Assembly (NCBI RefSeq): GCF_011761185.1
Contig: NZ_JAAOYM010000001.1
Coordinates: 1,054,001 to 1,118,000, forward strand
Length of the DNA stretch: 64,000 bases
Source of the DNA: Saccharomonospora amisosensis
Lineage (GTDB): Bacteria; Actinomycetota; Actinomycetes; Mycobacteriales; Pseudonocardiaceae
Direction: 5' to 3'
Part shown: positions 37,251 to 45,054 of the stretch, piece after piece
How the letters are laid out: each line of letters starts with the position of its first letter
Position numbering within the stretch: position 1 is the stretch's first letter
Notes under the pieces: generated by a model
The model's database searches: none
The model's input: only the letters and a program-made list of their open reading frames with translations
Told to the model about the DNA's origin: nothing
Translations under genes and position numbers: made by a program

Positions 37251-37256
37251 TAGGCT
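37251..37256 (+). promoter_or_regulatory. -10 element of leaderless tmk
   Basis: TAGGCT, six bases (gggccg), then the ATG of tmk at 37263, identical in box and spacing to the mshB promoter. Confidence 0.6.
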
Positions 37257-37262
37257 GGGCCG

Positions 37263-37910
37263 ATGGGCCGGTTGGTTGTCATCGAGGGACTCGACGGGGC
37301 GGGCAAGCGAACTCTCACCGAAGCGTTGACCAAGGCGCTGCACGACCGGGGCCGCAGTGTGTCCACCATGGCGTTTCCCAGGTACGGCGAAAGTGTGCAC
37401 GCCGACCTGGTACGGGAGGCGTTGCACGGCGAGCACGGGGACCTGGGCGGCTCGGTCTACGGCATGGCGCTGCTGTACGCGCTCGACCGCAGGGAGGCCG
37501 CACCGGACATCCGGGCCGCGATGGGCACCCACGACGTGGTGCTGCTCGACCGCTACGTCGCCTCCAACGCCGCCTACCAGGCGGCCAGGCTGCACCAGGA
37601 CACCGACGGCAAGGTGGTCTCCTGGGTGCGCGCGCTGGAGATCGACCGCTTCGGGCTGCCGGTGCCCGATGCGCAGGTGCTGCTCAGGGTGGCGCCCACC
37701 CTCGCGCGCGTGCGGGCGCGGCACCGCGCGGCCGCCGACACCGCGCGGCCGCAGGACGCCTTCGAGTCCGACGACGCGTTGCAGGCCCGCTGTGCCCGGC
37801 TGTACGACCGGCTGGCGGAAGAGGGCTGGCTCGCGCCGTGGCACATCGTCGACGGAACCGCGCGGGTCGACGCGGACGCGCTGGCGGCCGACCTGCTCGC
37901 GTCGCCGTAA
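37263..37910 (+). CDS. tmk: Thymidylate kinase
   Basis: A 215-residue dTMP kinase (dTMP + ATP to dTDP). P-loop EGLDGAGKRT (residues 8-17), the DR motif LLDRYVASNAAYQAARLHQ (about 96-114) and AFPRYGESVHADLVREALHGEHGDL are shared with the mycobacterial enzyme, including its unusual Lys-Arg-Thr loop. The lid region is short and Arg-rich. Located before mtrA as in Mycobacterium (Rv3247c), though an IclR-type gene intervenes here. Leaderless ATG start. Confidence 0.93.
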   Translation: MGRLVVIEGLDGAGKRTLTEALTKALHDRGRSVSTMAFPRYGESVHADLVREALHGEHGDLGGSVYGMALLYALDRREAAPDIRAAMGTHDVVLLDRYVASNAAYQAARLHQDTDGKVVSWVRALEIDRFGLPVPDAQVLLRVAPTLARVRARHRAAADTARPQDAFESDDALQARCARLYDRLAEEGWLAPWHIVDGTARVDADALAADLLASP

Positions 37911-37923
37911 TCTGGGGCGGAGG

Positions 37924-38718
37924 CTACCTCGGGAAGTGCCCGAGCTGACCGGACAGCTCGGCGGCCGCCTCCGACATCGGCCGCACCAGTTGCTGGATGC
38001 GCTCCCTCGACAGCCGGTACGCGGGCCCCGACGCGCTCATGGCGGCTATCACCTCGCCGTCACCGCCGTAGATGGGAACGGCTACCGCGTGCATGCCGAG
38101 TTCGAACTCCTCGAAACAGGCCGCGTACCCGCGCTCGACGATGTGCCGCAACTCGGTGTTGAGCACCTGCGTCGTCGTCGTGGTGCGCGGGGTGTACCGC
38201 TCCAGACCCGTTCCGAGCAGTTCGCTCCTTGCCTCCTCGTCCATGTAGGCCAGTAACACCTTGCCGCTGGAGGTCGCGTGCAGCGGCGTGCGTCTGCCCG
38301 TCCAGTTCTGTGCCGTGACCGCGGCCGAGCCGAAGGCCTGGCTGATGTTGATGGCGACCCCACCGTCGGCGACCGCGATGTTGACCGTCTCGCCGAGGCG
38401 CTCCGCCAGTGACTGGCACGTCTGGTTGCCGAGCTTGGCCAGGTCCATTCGCCCGGTCGCCGCGCCGGCGAGCCGCACGATCCCGAAGCCGATCGCGTAC
38501 TTTCCCCTGTCGCCGAGCTGCTCGACCAGCCCTCTCAACTCCAGAGCGCTCACCAGCCTCGACGCGGTGGACTTGTGGACGCCGAGTTCGGCGGCGATCT
38601 CGGTGATACCCGCCTCTCCGGCCTGGGCGAGCAGTTCGAGCACCGTGATGGCGCGGTCGACGGACTGGACCGGGCTTGCGGCGCTCTTGGCTGCCTTCGC
38701 TGCATCGGAGTTCCGCAC
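37924..38718 (-). CDS. IclR-family transcriptional regulator
   Basis: A 264-residue regulator: N-terminal winged helix (about 18-80; SVDRAITVLELLAQ and GITEIAAELGVHKSTASRLVSALELRGLV) and C-terminal IclR effector domain (about 95-255; HATSSGKVLLAYMDEEA, RGYAACFEEFELGMHAVAVPI). GTG start six bases after a TAGTGT -10 box, so probably leaderless. It is convergent with tmk (13 bp apart) and divergent from mtrA. IclR proteins usually control small-molecule catabolic genes next to them; none is adjacent here, so the ligand and target are unknown. It interrupts the tmk-mtrA neighbourhood kept in mycobacteria. Confidence 0.9.
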   Translation of the reverse strand: MRNSDAAKAAKSAASPVQSVDRAITVLELLAQAGEAGITEIAAELGVHKSTASRLVSALELRGLVEQLGDRGKYAIGFGIVRLAGAATGRMDLAKLGNQTCQSLAERLGETVNIAVADGGVAINISQAFGSAAVTAQNWTGRRTPLHATSSGKVLLAYMDEEARSELLGTGLERYTPRTTTTTQVLNTELRHIVERGYAACFEEFELGMHAVAVPIYGGDGEVIAAMSASGPAYRLSRERIQQLVRPMSEAAAELSGQLGHFPR

Positions 38719-38724
38719 AGCGCA

Positions 38725-38730
38725 ACACTA
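38725..38730 (-). promoter_or_regulatory. -10 element of leaderless iclR-type gene
   Basis: TAGTGT on the minus strand, six bases before the GTG at 38718; no ribosome site is present. Confidence 0.5.
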
Positions 38731-38873
38731 ACGTCCGATGGCAAGAGCGCCGGTCACGACGATCGCCTTCCAGCGGCGGCCGGCGGCATTGTCGCTGGTC
38801 CCACGGGCTCGGTACCGAACCGAAATGACGGGTCGTGCACGGTTACGACTCCGGTAGTGCGAATATGTGCGGT

Positions 38874-39551
38874 ATGAAGGCACGTGTGCTGGTCGTCGAC
38901 GACGACCCCGCTCTGGCTGAGATGCTCACCATCGTGCTCCGTGGCGAGGGGTTCGACACAGCCGTGGTCGCCGACGGTTCCCGGGCGCTGCCTGCACTAC
39001 GTGAGCTGAAACCCGACCTTGTGCTGCTCGACCTCATGCTGCCCGGCATGAACGGTATCGACGTGTGCAAGGCGATCCGCGCCGAGTCCGGTGTGCCGAT
39101 CGTCATGCTCACGGCCAAGAGCGACACTGTTGACATCGTGCTCGGACTGGAATCCGGCGCCGACGACTACGTGGTCAAACCGTTCAAGCCCAAGGAACTC
39201 GTCGCCCGCGTGCGCGCGAGGATGCGGCGCACGGAATCCGAGCCCGCCGAAACGCTTACCATCGGTGACCTGACCATCGATGTCCCTGGACACGAGGTGA
39301 CCAGGGACGGCAAACCGATCCCGCTGACCCCGCTCGAGTTCGACCTGCTCGTCGCGCTGGCCCGCAAACCGCGCCAGGTGTTCACCCGCGAGGTGCTGCT
39401 GGAGCAGGTGTGGGGTTACCGGCACGCGGCGGACACGCGGCTGGTGAACGTGCACGTGCAGCGACTGCGCTCGAAGGTCGAGCGGGACCCCGAGCACCCC
39501 GAGGTGGTACTGACCGTCCGTGGAGTGGGGTACAAGGCGGGGCCACCGTGA
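38874..39551 (+). CDS. mtrA: Response regulator MtrA
   Basis: A 225-residue OmpR-type regulator nearly identical in pattern to mycobacterial MtrA. Receiver: VVDDDPALAEMLTIVLRGEGFDTAV, phospho-Asp in LLDLMLPGMNGIDVC, LTAKSDTVD, and VVKPFKPKELVARVRARMRR. Winged helix: LTPLEFDLLVALARKPRQVFTREVLLEQVWGYRH region and TVRGVGYKAGPP end. It controls cell division, peptidoglycan remodelling and resuscitation genes. ATG 38874 gives the MKARVLVVDDD start; an ATG nine bases earlier is possible. Operon mtrA-mtrB-lpqB. Confidence 0.96.
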   Translation: MKARVLVVDDDPALAEMLTIVLRGEGFDTAVVADGSRALPALRELKPDLVLLDLMLPGMNGIDVCKAIRAESGVPIVMLTAKSDTVDIVLGLESGADDYVVKPFKPKELVARVRARMRRTESEPAETLTIGDLTIDVPGHEVTRDGKPIPLTPLEFDLLVALARKPRQVFTREVLLEQVWGYRHAADTRLVNVHVQRLRSKVERDPEHPEVVLTVRGVGYKAGPP

Positions 39552-39573
39552 GGAGACTGAGGCAACGGAGCAC

Positions 39574-41316
39574 ATGAGACATCGGCTGGCCCGGCTCGGC
39601 CGGTCGGCGGTGGAGTTGGCCGGCCGTGTCGCGGGCTACGGTCGAAGCAGGGCACACGCGGTTGGGGAACTGTGGAAGCGATCGCTGCAGTTCCGGGTCA
39701 CCGTGTCCACGCTGGCGTTGTCGTCCGCGGTGGTGTTCGTGCTCGGCATGGTCTTGCAGAACCAGATCACCGACCGGCTGCTGGACAACAAGGAACGCGC
39801 GGCGATGGCGCAGCTTCGCGTTGTCGTGTACACGGCGGAGAGCGAACTCGTCGGTGACGCGGGCCAGGACGACGCGTTGCGCAACCGGCTGGGCAACGCG
39901 CTGAAGAAGATCACCAGCAGTTCGGTGGCGACGCAGGACGCCCAGAATTCCGCCGCGGGGGCATTCGAGCCGGTGCTCGCTGCGGGCGATCCGGAGGTGT
40001 CCTCGGAGAACGCCATCCACGCGGGCCCCTACGAGAAGGTGCCCGCGGGGATGCGCAACTTCGTCGAGAACAACCAGCGCACCACCCAGATCCACACCGT
40101 CTCCGGCGTCACGTATTTCATGGTCGGCGAGCCGGTCACCACCGCGACCAGGCCGATCCAGCTCTACCTGCTGTTCCCGCTGACGACCGAGCAGAACACC
40201 GTGACCACCGTGCAGAACACACTGCTGGTGGGTGGCCTTGTGCTGTTGTTGTTGCTCGCTGCAATCACCAACATCGTCACCCGACAGGTGGTGCGGCCGG
40301 TGCGCAGGGCGGCCGAGGCGGCGGAGACCTTCGCTGGCGGTGACCTCGATCGACGACTCGACGTCGTCGGCGAGGACGACCTGGCCAAGCTGGCGACCTC
40401 CTACAACGAGATGGCGGCGAGCATTCAGGACCAGATCCGCCAGCTGGAGGAGTTCGGCCAGCTCCAGCGCCGGTTCACCTCCGACGTCTCCCACGAGTTG
40501 CGCACGCCGCTGACCACCGTGCGCATGGCCGCCGACGTGCTGCACGCCTCCAGGGAACAGTTCCCCGCAGGCCTGGCCAGGTCCACCGAGTTGCTGGTCG
40601 ACGAACTCGACCGGTTCGAGACGCTGCTTCGGGACCTGCTGGAGATCAGCAAGCTCGACGCGGGCGTGGAAGAGCTCTCCGCCGAGCACATCGACGTGCG
40701 CCCCATCGCCGAACGGGCCGTTGAACAGGTCAGCGTCATCGCGGGCACGGCAGGCAGCGCCATCGAGTTCGATGCGCCACAGGAGCCGGTGAACGGCGAG
40801 GTCGACGCGCGCCGCGTGGAGCGCATTCTGCGCAACCTGCTGGCCAACGCCATCGACCACAGCGAGGGCAGGCCGGTACGCCTGCTGCTGGCCGCGGACG
40901 AGCACGCGGTGGCCTTCGCCGTCCGCGACTACGGGGTCGGCCTGCGGCCAGGGGAGGCCGAGCTGGTGTTCAACCGGTTCTGGCGAGCCGACCCGTCCCG
41001 AAACCGGCGCACCGGCGGCACCGGCCTCGGACTCGCGATCAGCCAGGAGGACGCCAGGTTGCACGGCGGTTGGCTGGAGGCGTGGGGCGAGCCAGGCATC
41101 GGCTCGTGCTTCCGGCTCACGCTGCCGCGCCGCGTTGGTGAACCGGTCGAGCAGAGCCCGATCGGGCTGCCGCCCGACCCGCCGTCCGTTTCGCCGCATG
41201 ACGGCACGCGGGAGTCTCCCGAGACCACCTCGCCCTTCGGCCACGACGGGGGCGTCTCCGAAGGGGCCCAGCCGGCCACGCCGGTGGGGGCGCCCGAGCG
41301 CGAGGAGGTTCGATGA
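39574..41316 (+). CDS. mtrB: Sensor histidine kinase MtrB
   Basis: A 580-residue kinase. TM1 about residues 48-68 (ALSSAVVFVLGMVLQ region), an outer sensor of about 140 residues, TM2 about 215-238 (LLVGGLVLLLLLAAITNIV), HAMP with RRAAEAAETFAGGDLDRRLD, the HisKA box FTSDVSHELRTPLTTVRMAADVL, N box RILRNLLANAIDHSEG, and G boxes in VRDYGVGLRPGE and GGTGLGLAISQED. The final 60 residues are Pro/Glu-rich. It phosphorylates MtrA and responds to envelope or division state, with LpqB modulating it. ATG 39574 has GGAG only three bases upstream, so the exact start is moderately certain. Confidence 0.94.
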   Translation: MRHRLARLGRSAVELAGRVAGYGRSRAHAVGELWKRSLQFRVTVSTLALSSAVVFVLGMVLQNQITDRLLDNKERAAMAQLRVVVYTAESELVGDAGQDDALRNRLGNALKKITSSSVATQDAQNSAAGAFEPVLAAGDPEVSSENAIHAGPYEKVPAGMRNFVENNQRTTQIHTVSGVTYFMVGEPVTTATRPIQLYLLFPLTTEQNTVTTVQNTLLVGGLVLLLLLAAITNIVTRQVVRPVRRAAEAAETFAGGDLDRRLDVVGEDDLAKLATSYNEMAASIQDQIRQLEEFGQLQRRFTSDVSHELRTPLTTVRMAADVLHASREQFPAGLARSTELLVDELDRFETLLRDLLEISKLDAGVEELSAEHIDVRPIAERAVEQVSVIAGTAGSAIEFDAPQEPVNGEVDARRVERILRNLLANAIDHSEGRPVRLLLAADEHAVAFAVRDYGVGLRPGEAELVFNRFWRADPSRNRRTGGTGLGLAISQEDARLHGGWLEAWGEPGIGSCFRLTLPRRVGEPVEQSPIGLPPDPPSVSPHDGTRESPETTSPFGHDGGVSEGAQPATPVGAPEREEVR

Positions 41317-43061
41317 TCCGCCGCCGCTACCGTGCCCTGCTCGCCACATTCGCGGCCGCGCTGACCGTGGCGGGCTGCGCGGCGGTACCCACCGAGACCC
41401 AGCCGAAGGCGGTGCCACAGGAGCGGGTCGCACCGCAGACCCAGGAGATTCCCGAACCCGCGTCCGGCCTCGATCCGCTTTCGGTCGTGCGCGAGTTCGT
41501 GCGCGCCAGCGTGCAGCCGACCAACGACCACGCGGCCTCGCGCGCCTACCTCAGCCCGGCTGGTCGCAAGCAGTGGCGACCTGATCAGACCGTGACCGTC
41601 ATCCAGGACGAGTTCGGCACGGTGTACGCGCCGGACAAGGATCAACCCCAGAACGAGACCGAGCGTGTCGTGACGCTTCGGGGCGCGCAGGTGGGCAGGC
41701 TCGGCCAGGACAGCTCCTTCATCCCTTCCGACGAACCGGTGTCCGAACCGGTGCGGGTGAAGCTGCAACGAGACGGCCAGTGGCGCATCGTCGATCCGCC
41801 GGACAGCATCATGATCACCGAAACCGACTTCGGTGAGGCCTACTTCCGCGTGCCGGTCTACTTCTTCGGACCGGATTCCACCGCGCTCGTGCCCGACCTG
41901 CGCTACGTCGTCGCGCGGCCACAGTCCGGCCTGCCCGCGCGGGTGGTGGACCTGTTGCTCGCCGGGCCTTCGAACGCGTTGACCGGTGCGGTGCGCAACC
42001 CGCTGGACTCCGCTTCGCTGGAAAGCAACGTGACCGGGACCAACGACGGGGCGCTCGTGGTGCCACTTTCCGGCGTCGCGGAGCAGAGCCAGCAGGACAA
42101 GAAACTGATGGCGGCTCAGATGGTGCGCTCGCTGCAACACGTGACCACCAGCAGGATCAGGCTGCTTTCCGACGGCACGGCACTGGTGTCGGGGCAGAGT
42201 GAGTGGCGACCCAGCGACCTGCCCGCCTACGAGGCGGTCTCGTCCCCGAACTCGGAACTGCCCGGGCTGATGACCGTAGGTGGACTCGTACGTTCGCTCG
42301 GCTCAGGTGCCCCCATCGACGGGCCGGTTGGCGCGGGGGCGGTCGATGTCCGCAGCGCTGCGCAGTCCATCAACGGCCAGCAACTGGCGATCGTGGAGAA
42401 CACCCGTGGCGGGGTGCGGCTGCGGGTGGGCGACTACGGCACCGAAGGTCAGGTTGTGGACTACCCCGCGAAGAACATGACACGCCCTACCTGGTTGCCG
42501 CCGACCAGTAACGGTGGCAAGTCCGGGGAGCTGTGGACCGTTGTCGACGGCGAGCAGGTGGTGCGGGTGCAGCAGGCACCGAACGGGCAATGGATTCCAC
42601 AACGGGTGAACGCCTCCGAACTCGCCGCCGTCGGGGCGATCACCGGGCTGCGCCTTTCCAGGGACGGGACCAGGGTGGCGATGATCGTGGGCGGTCAGCT
42701 GGTCGTGGCCTCGGTGGTACGCGCACCCGACGGAACCTCGGTGTCGCTGCGCGCTCCTCGGATTCTGAAGGGCGACCAGCTGGACAGCGTCGTGGACGTC
42801 GACTGGATCAACCAGGACACCCTGATCGTGGCCAGTTCCTCCGAGCGGATTCCCGTTGCCAGGGTGCCCGTGGACGGCCTGGGGCTGGACCAGTTCAACA
42901 GCTCCAACCTCACGCCGCCGATGCGGGCGATCACCGCGGCGCCGGGGAGGCCGATCGTGGTGGCCGACGCCAGCGGGTTGTGGACGGCCAACGACGTCGG
43001 CGCGGTCTGGCGTCCGCATCCACAGACACTGCCCGCCGCGGAACCGTTCTACCCGGGCTGA
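41313..43061 (+). CDS. lpqB: MtrAB-associated lipoprotein LpqB
   Basis: A 582-residue lipoprotein with lipobox VAGC (Cys 22). An NTF2-like start (SGLDPLSVVREFVRASVQPTNDHAASRAYLSP), a GerMN domain (about 180-300; YFFGPDSTALVPDLRYV) and a C-terminal beta-propeller (about 330-560) are recognisable. In mycobacteria and Streptomyces LpqB interacts with MtrB and tunes MtrA phosphorylation. ATG overlaps the mtrB stop (ATGA), so it is translationally coupled to its partner kinase. Confidence 0.94.
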   Translation: MIRRRYRALLATFAAALTVAGCAAVPTETQPKAVPQERVAPQTQEIPEPASGLDPLSVVREFVRASVQPTNDHAASRAYLSPAGRKQWRPDQTVTVIQDEFGTVYAPDKDQPQNETERVVTLRGAQVGRLGQDSSFIPSDEPVSEPVRVKLQRDGQWRIVDPPDSIMITETDFGEAYFRVPVYFFGPDSTALVPDLRYVVARPQSGLPARVVDLLLAGPSNALTGAVRNPLDSASLESNVTGTNDGALVVPLSGVAEQSQQDKKLMAAQMVRSLQHVTTSRIRLLSDGTALVSGQSEWRPSDLPAYEAVSSPNSELPGLMTVGGLVRSLGSGAPIDGPVGAGAVDVRSAAQSINGQQLAIVENTRGGVRLRVGDYGTEGQVVDYPAKNMTRPTWLPPTSNGGKSGELWTVVDGEQVVRVQQAPNGQWIPQRVNASELAAVGAITGLRLSRDGTRVAMIVGGQLVVASVVRAPDGTSVSLRAPRILKGDQLDSVVDVDWINQDTLIVASSSERIPVARVPVDGLGLDQFNSSNLTPPMRAITAAPGRPIVVADASGLWTANDVGAVWRPHPQTLPAAEPFYPG

Positions 43062-43099
43062 GCCGGTTTTGTCGGTACCTTCCGGCAGGCTTGCTCGGT

Positions 43100-43777
43100 G
43101 TGAGCGCGACAACCCGATCGGTAACCGGCGCCTGCGTCAAAACAGTGCTCGAGCTGCTGCTGCCGCAGCGGTGTGCGGGCTGCGGCTCGCCCGACGGCCC
43201 GTGCTGCCCGGCATGTGCCCGCTCGCTCGACGGCCAGCGACTGTTCAGGCACGGCAGCGGGGCACACGCTCTCGCGCGCTACGACGGCGAGGCAAGGCGA
43301 CTGGTACTCGCCTACAAGGAGCGCGGCACGCGCAGCCTCGCTCCCGTGCTCGGGAGTGCGCTCGCCGACGCGGTGCCCCGGCTGCCCCACGGCCGCCCCG
43401 GCCAGGACGGTGTGTGGTGGCTGGTTCCCGCGCCGTCGCGCCGCTCGGCTTCGCGGGCACGGGGCGGCCAGCACATGCTGCGGGTGGCCAGGCACTGCGC
43501 GAAAGCACTCGCGGCACGCGGTGCGGCTTCGGCGGTCGCGCCCGCGCTGGAACTCGCGCCGGGCACGCGCGACGCGGTCGGACTGAACAGGGCCCAGCGC
43601 GCCGCGAACCTGGCTGGCCGGGTGCGCTCGCGGCGCGCGGGACTGCCTCCGCCCGGCACGCCGGTCGTCCTGCTCGACGACGTGGTGACCACGGGCGCGA
43701 CCGTGGCGGCCTGCGCGCGGGTTCTCAGCGCGGTGGGCATCGAGGTGACCGCCGCCCTCACCCTCACCGGAGTTTGA
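43100..43777 (+). CDS. ComF-family phosphoribosyltransferase-like protein
   Basis: A 225-residue ComF protein. The N-terminal zinc ribbon is LPQRCAGCGSPDGPCCPAC (Cys residues about 20-34) and the PRPP-binding motif VVLLDDVVTTGAT sits near residue 200. In naturally competent bacteria ComF aids DNA uptake; in actinobacteria its job is unknown. Start set at GTG 43100, eight bases after CAGGCT (43086-43091), with no clear ribosome site; it lies 38 bp after lpqB, the order seen in mycobacteria (Rv3244c, Rv3242c). Confidence 0.85.
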   Translation: MSATTRSVTGACVKTVLELLLPQRCAGCGSPDGPCCPACARSLDGQRLFRHGSGAHALARYDGEARRLVLAYKERGTRSLAPVLGSALADAVPRLPHGRPGQDGVWWLVPAPSRRSASRARGGQHMLRVARHCAKALAARGAASAVAPALELAPGTRDAVGLNRAQRAANLAGRVRSRRAGLPPPGTPVVLLDDVVTTGATVAACARVLSAVGIEVTAALTLTGV

Positions 43778-43798
43778 ATCTCACTCGTTCGAGTGGCC

Positions 43799-43826
43799 GG
43801 GAACCGCTACCGGGGGGTCGTGCGTT
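43799..43826 (+). promoter_or_regulatory. SigR/SigH-type ECF promoter upstream of hpf
   Basis: -35 GGGAAC (43799-43804) and -10 CGTT (43823-43826) with an 18-bp spacer match the ECF class used by SigR/SigH. It lies 22 bp after the comF stop and about 380 bp before hpf. The 434-bp gap between comF and hpf holds this site and the short leader frame at 44081, nothing else recognised. Confidence 0.5.
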
Positions 43827-44080
43827 GACCGGATATGACGCAGCCCACCGTCACCCTCGGACATCGAAGCAGGGGGCCGGTGCGCCGCGGGAATGAGAGC
43901 CCGCCGAGCGCGCTGCTCCGAACGGGCTGGGGGAAGCGGGCGAACACCCTTTGTCGGCTGCGTTTCGTAACGACTTTCGACGGTTTCGCGTCCCCCGCAC
44001 CGGGGGCTGTTGCATCCGCTGTGAGCGGGCTAACGTGCTGCGCTAACAGCGGTTCCCGCAGGCAAGGGAGGTGACATCAC

Positions 44081-44107
44081 ATGTCCCTGGCGCCGGAGGA
44101 ACGCTGA
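44081..44107 (+). CDS. Possible 8-codon leader peptide upstream of hpf
   Basis: ATG to TGA encodes MSLAPEER. It is preceded by GGAGGTGA (44067-44074), an eight-base match to the 16S rRNA 3' end, six bases from the ATG, one of the best ribosome sites in the window. It ends 104 bp before the hpf start and is out of frame with it. A regulatory leader (attenuation or ribosome-number sensing for the hibernation factor) is possible. Whether it is translated is unknown. Confidence 0.4.
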   Translation: MSLAPEER

Positions 44108-44211
44108 GTCCGCAGGACGCCCGCGAGACGTCGCGTCGCGTCCCGTCCTCCGCCCCGGCGTTTGTGGTCGCAATAGGCAACTCGCACGCACGTAAGCGAG
44201 GGAGGTCGTGT

Positions 44212-44904
44212 ATGGACATCGTCATCAAGGGTCGCAACGTGGAGGTGCCCGATCACTATCGGGTGCACGTCAGCGAGAAGCTGGCGCGGCTCGAGCGCTA
44301 CGACAAGAAGGTCATCCGCTACGACGTGGAGCTGTTCCACGAGCCCAACCGAAGGCAGGCCAAGAGCTGCCAGCGCGTCGAGATCACGGGCAAGGGCAAG
44401 GGCCCTGCCGTTCGCGCCGAAGCCTGCGCGGGCGACTTCTACGCGGCACTCGACTCCGCGATCAACAAGCTGGAGAACCGGATGCGCCGGATGCACGACC
44501 GGCGCAAGATCCACTACGGCCGTCGCGCTCCCGAGTCGGTGGCCGAGGCGACCTCGACGGTGGAGGGCCTTTCGTCCGGCTCGGCACCGGGTGGAAGGGC
44601 GCCCGCGTCCGCCACAGCCGTGCTCGAGGCACCGGCGGAGCCGATCGCCACCGAACAGGCGACAACAGCCGACCCCTTCGAACTCCCGGAGCAGCGCTGG
44701 GACGACGGTGTGACCGCATACGAACCCGGTCGCATCGTCCGCGAGAAGGAACATTCGGCAGAGCCGATGACGATCGACCAGGCTCTCTACCAGATGGAGC
44801 TGGTCGGACACGACTTCTACCTCTTCAACGACTCCCGGACCGGCAAGCCGAGCGTCGTTTACCGCAGGAAGGGCTTCGACTACGGCGTGATCCGCCTGGC
44901 GTGA
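44212..44904 (+). CDS. hpf: Long-form ribosome hibernation promoting factor
   Basis: A 230-residue protein with an N-terminal S30AE domain (1-105; DIVIKGRNVEVPDHYRVHVSEKLARLERYD), a variable linker (about 110-165) and the C-terminal dimerisation domain (about 170-230; MTIDQALYQMELVGHDFYLF and GFDYGVIRL). Long HPF dimerises 70S ribosomes to inactive 100S particles in stationary phase or stress. ATG 44212 follows GGGAGG. An ECF-type promoter and a small leader frame lie upstream. Same order hpf-secA as in mycobacteria. Confidence 0.94.
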   Translation: MDIVIKGRNVEVPDHYRVHVSEKLARLERYDKKVIRYDVELFHEPNRRQAKSCQRVEITGKGKGPAVRAEACAGDFYAALDSAINKLENRMRRMHDRRKIHYGRRAPESVAEATSTVEGLSSGSAPGGRAPASATAVLEAPAEPIATEQATTADPFELPEQRWDDGVTAYEPGRIVREKEHSAEPMTIDQALYQMELVGHDFYLFNDSRTGKPSVVYRRKGFDYGVIRLA

Positions 44905-44925
44905 CTACCAGGCGGTGAGCTCGTC

Positions 44926-44955
44926 GCGGCCCGCACGCGCTCGCGTGCGGGCCGC
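44926..44955 (+). terminator. Hairpin between hpf and secA
   Basis: Perfect 12-bp inverted repeat, GCGGCCCGCACG (44926-44937) and CGTGCGGGCCGC (44944-44955), six-base loop, 22 bp after the hpf stop. No U-tract. Confidence 0.7.
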
Positions 44956-45054
44956 CGTGTGCACGCGGGCCTGCGCATTCCCTACGATGGAGGTGCTGCC
45001 CGGTGTCCTCCGGGCCCGCGACGACCACCGGACACAGCTAGTGAGGTCGACTCG

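Noticed and set aside
39382-41433. 683-codon minus-strand open frame opposite mtrB
   Set aside because: It mirrors a clear mtrB gene; composition is His/Arg/Gln-rich as expected for a shadow frame in GC-rich DNA, and it has no ribosome site or family motif.
43889-43894. GGGAAT as an alternative SigR -35 before hpf
   Set aside because: No GTT at 18 bases downstream (the bases read CTG); the GGGAAC site at 43799 fits better.
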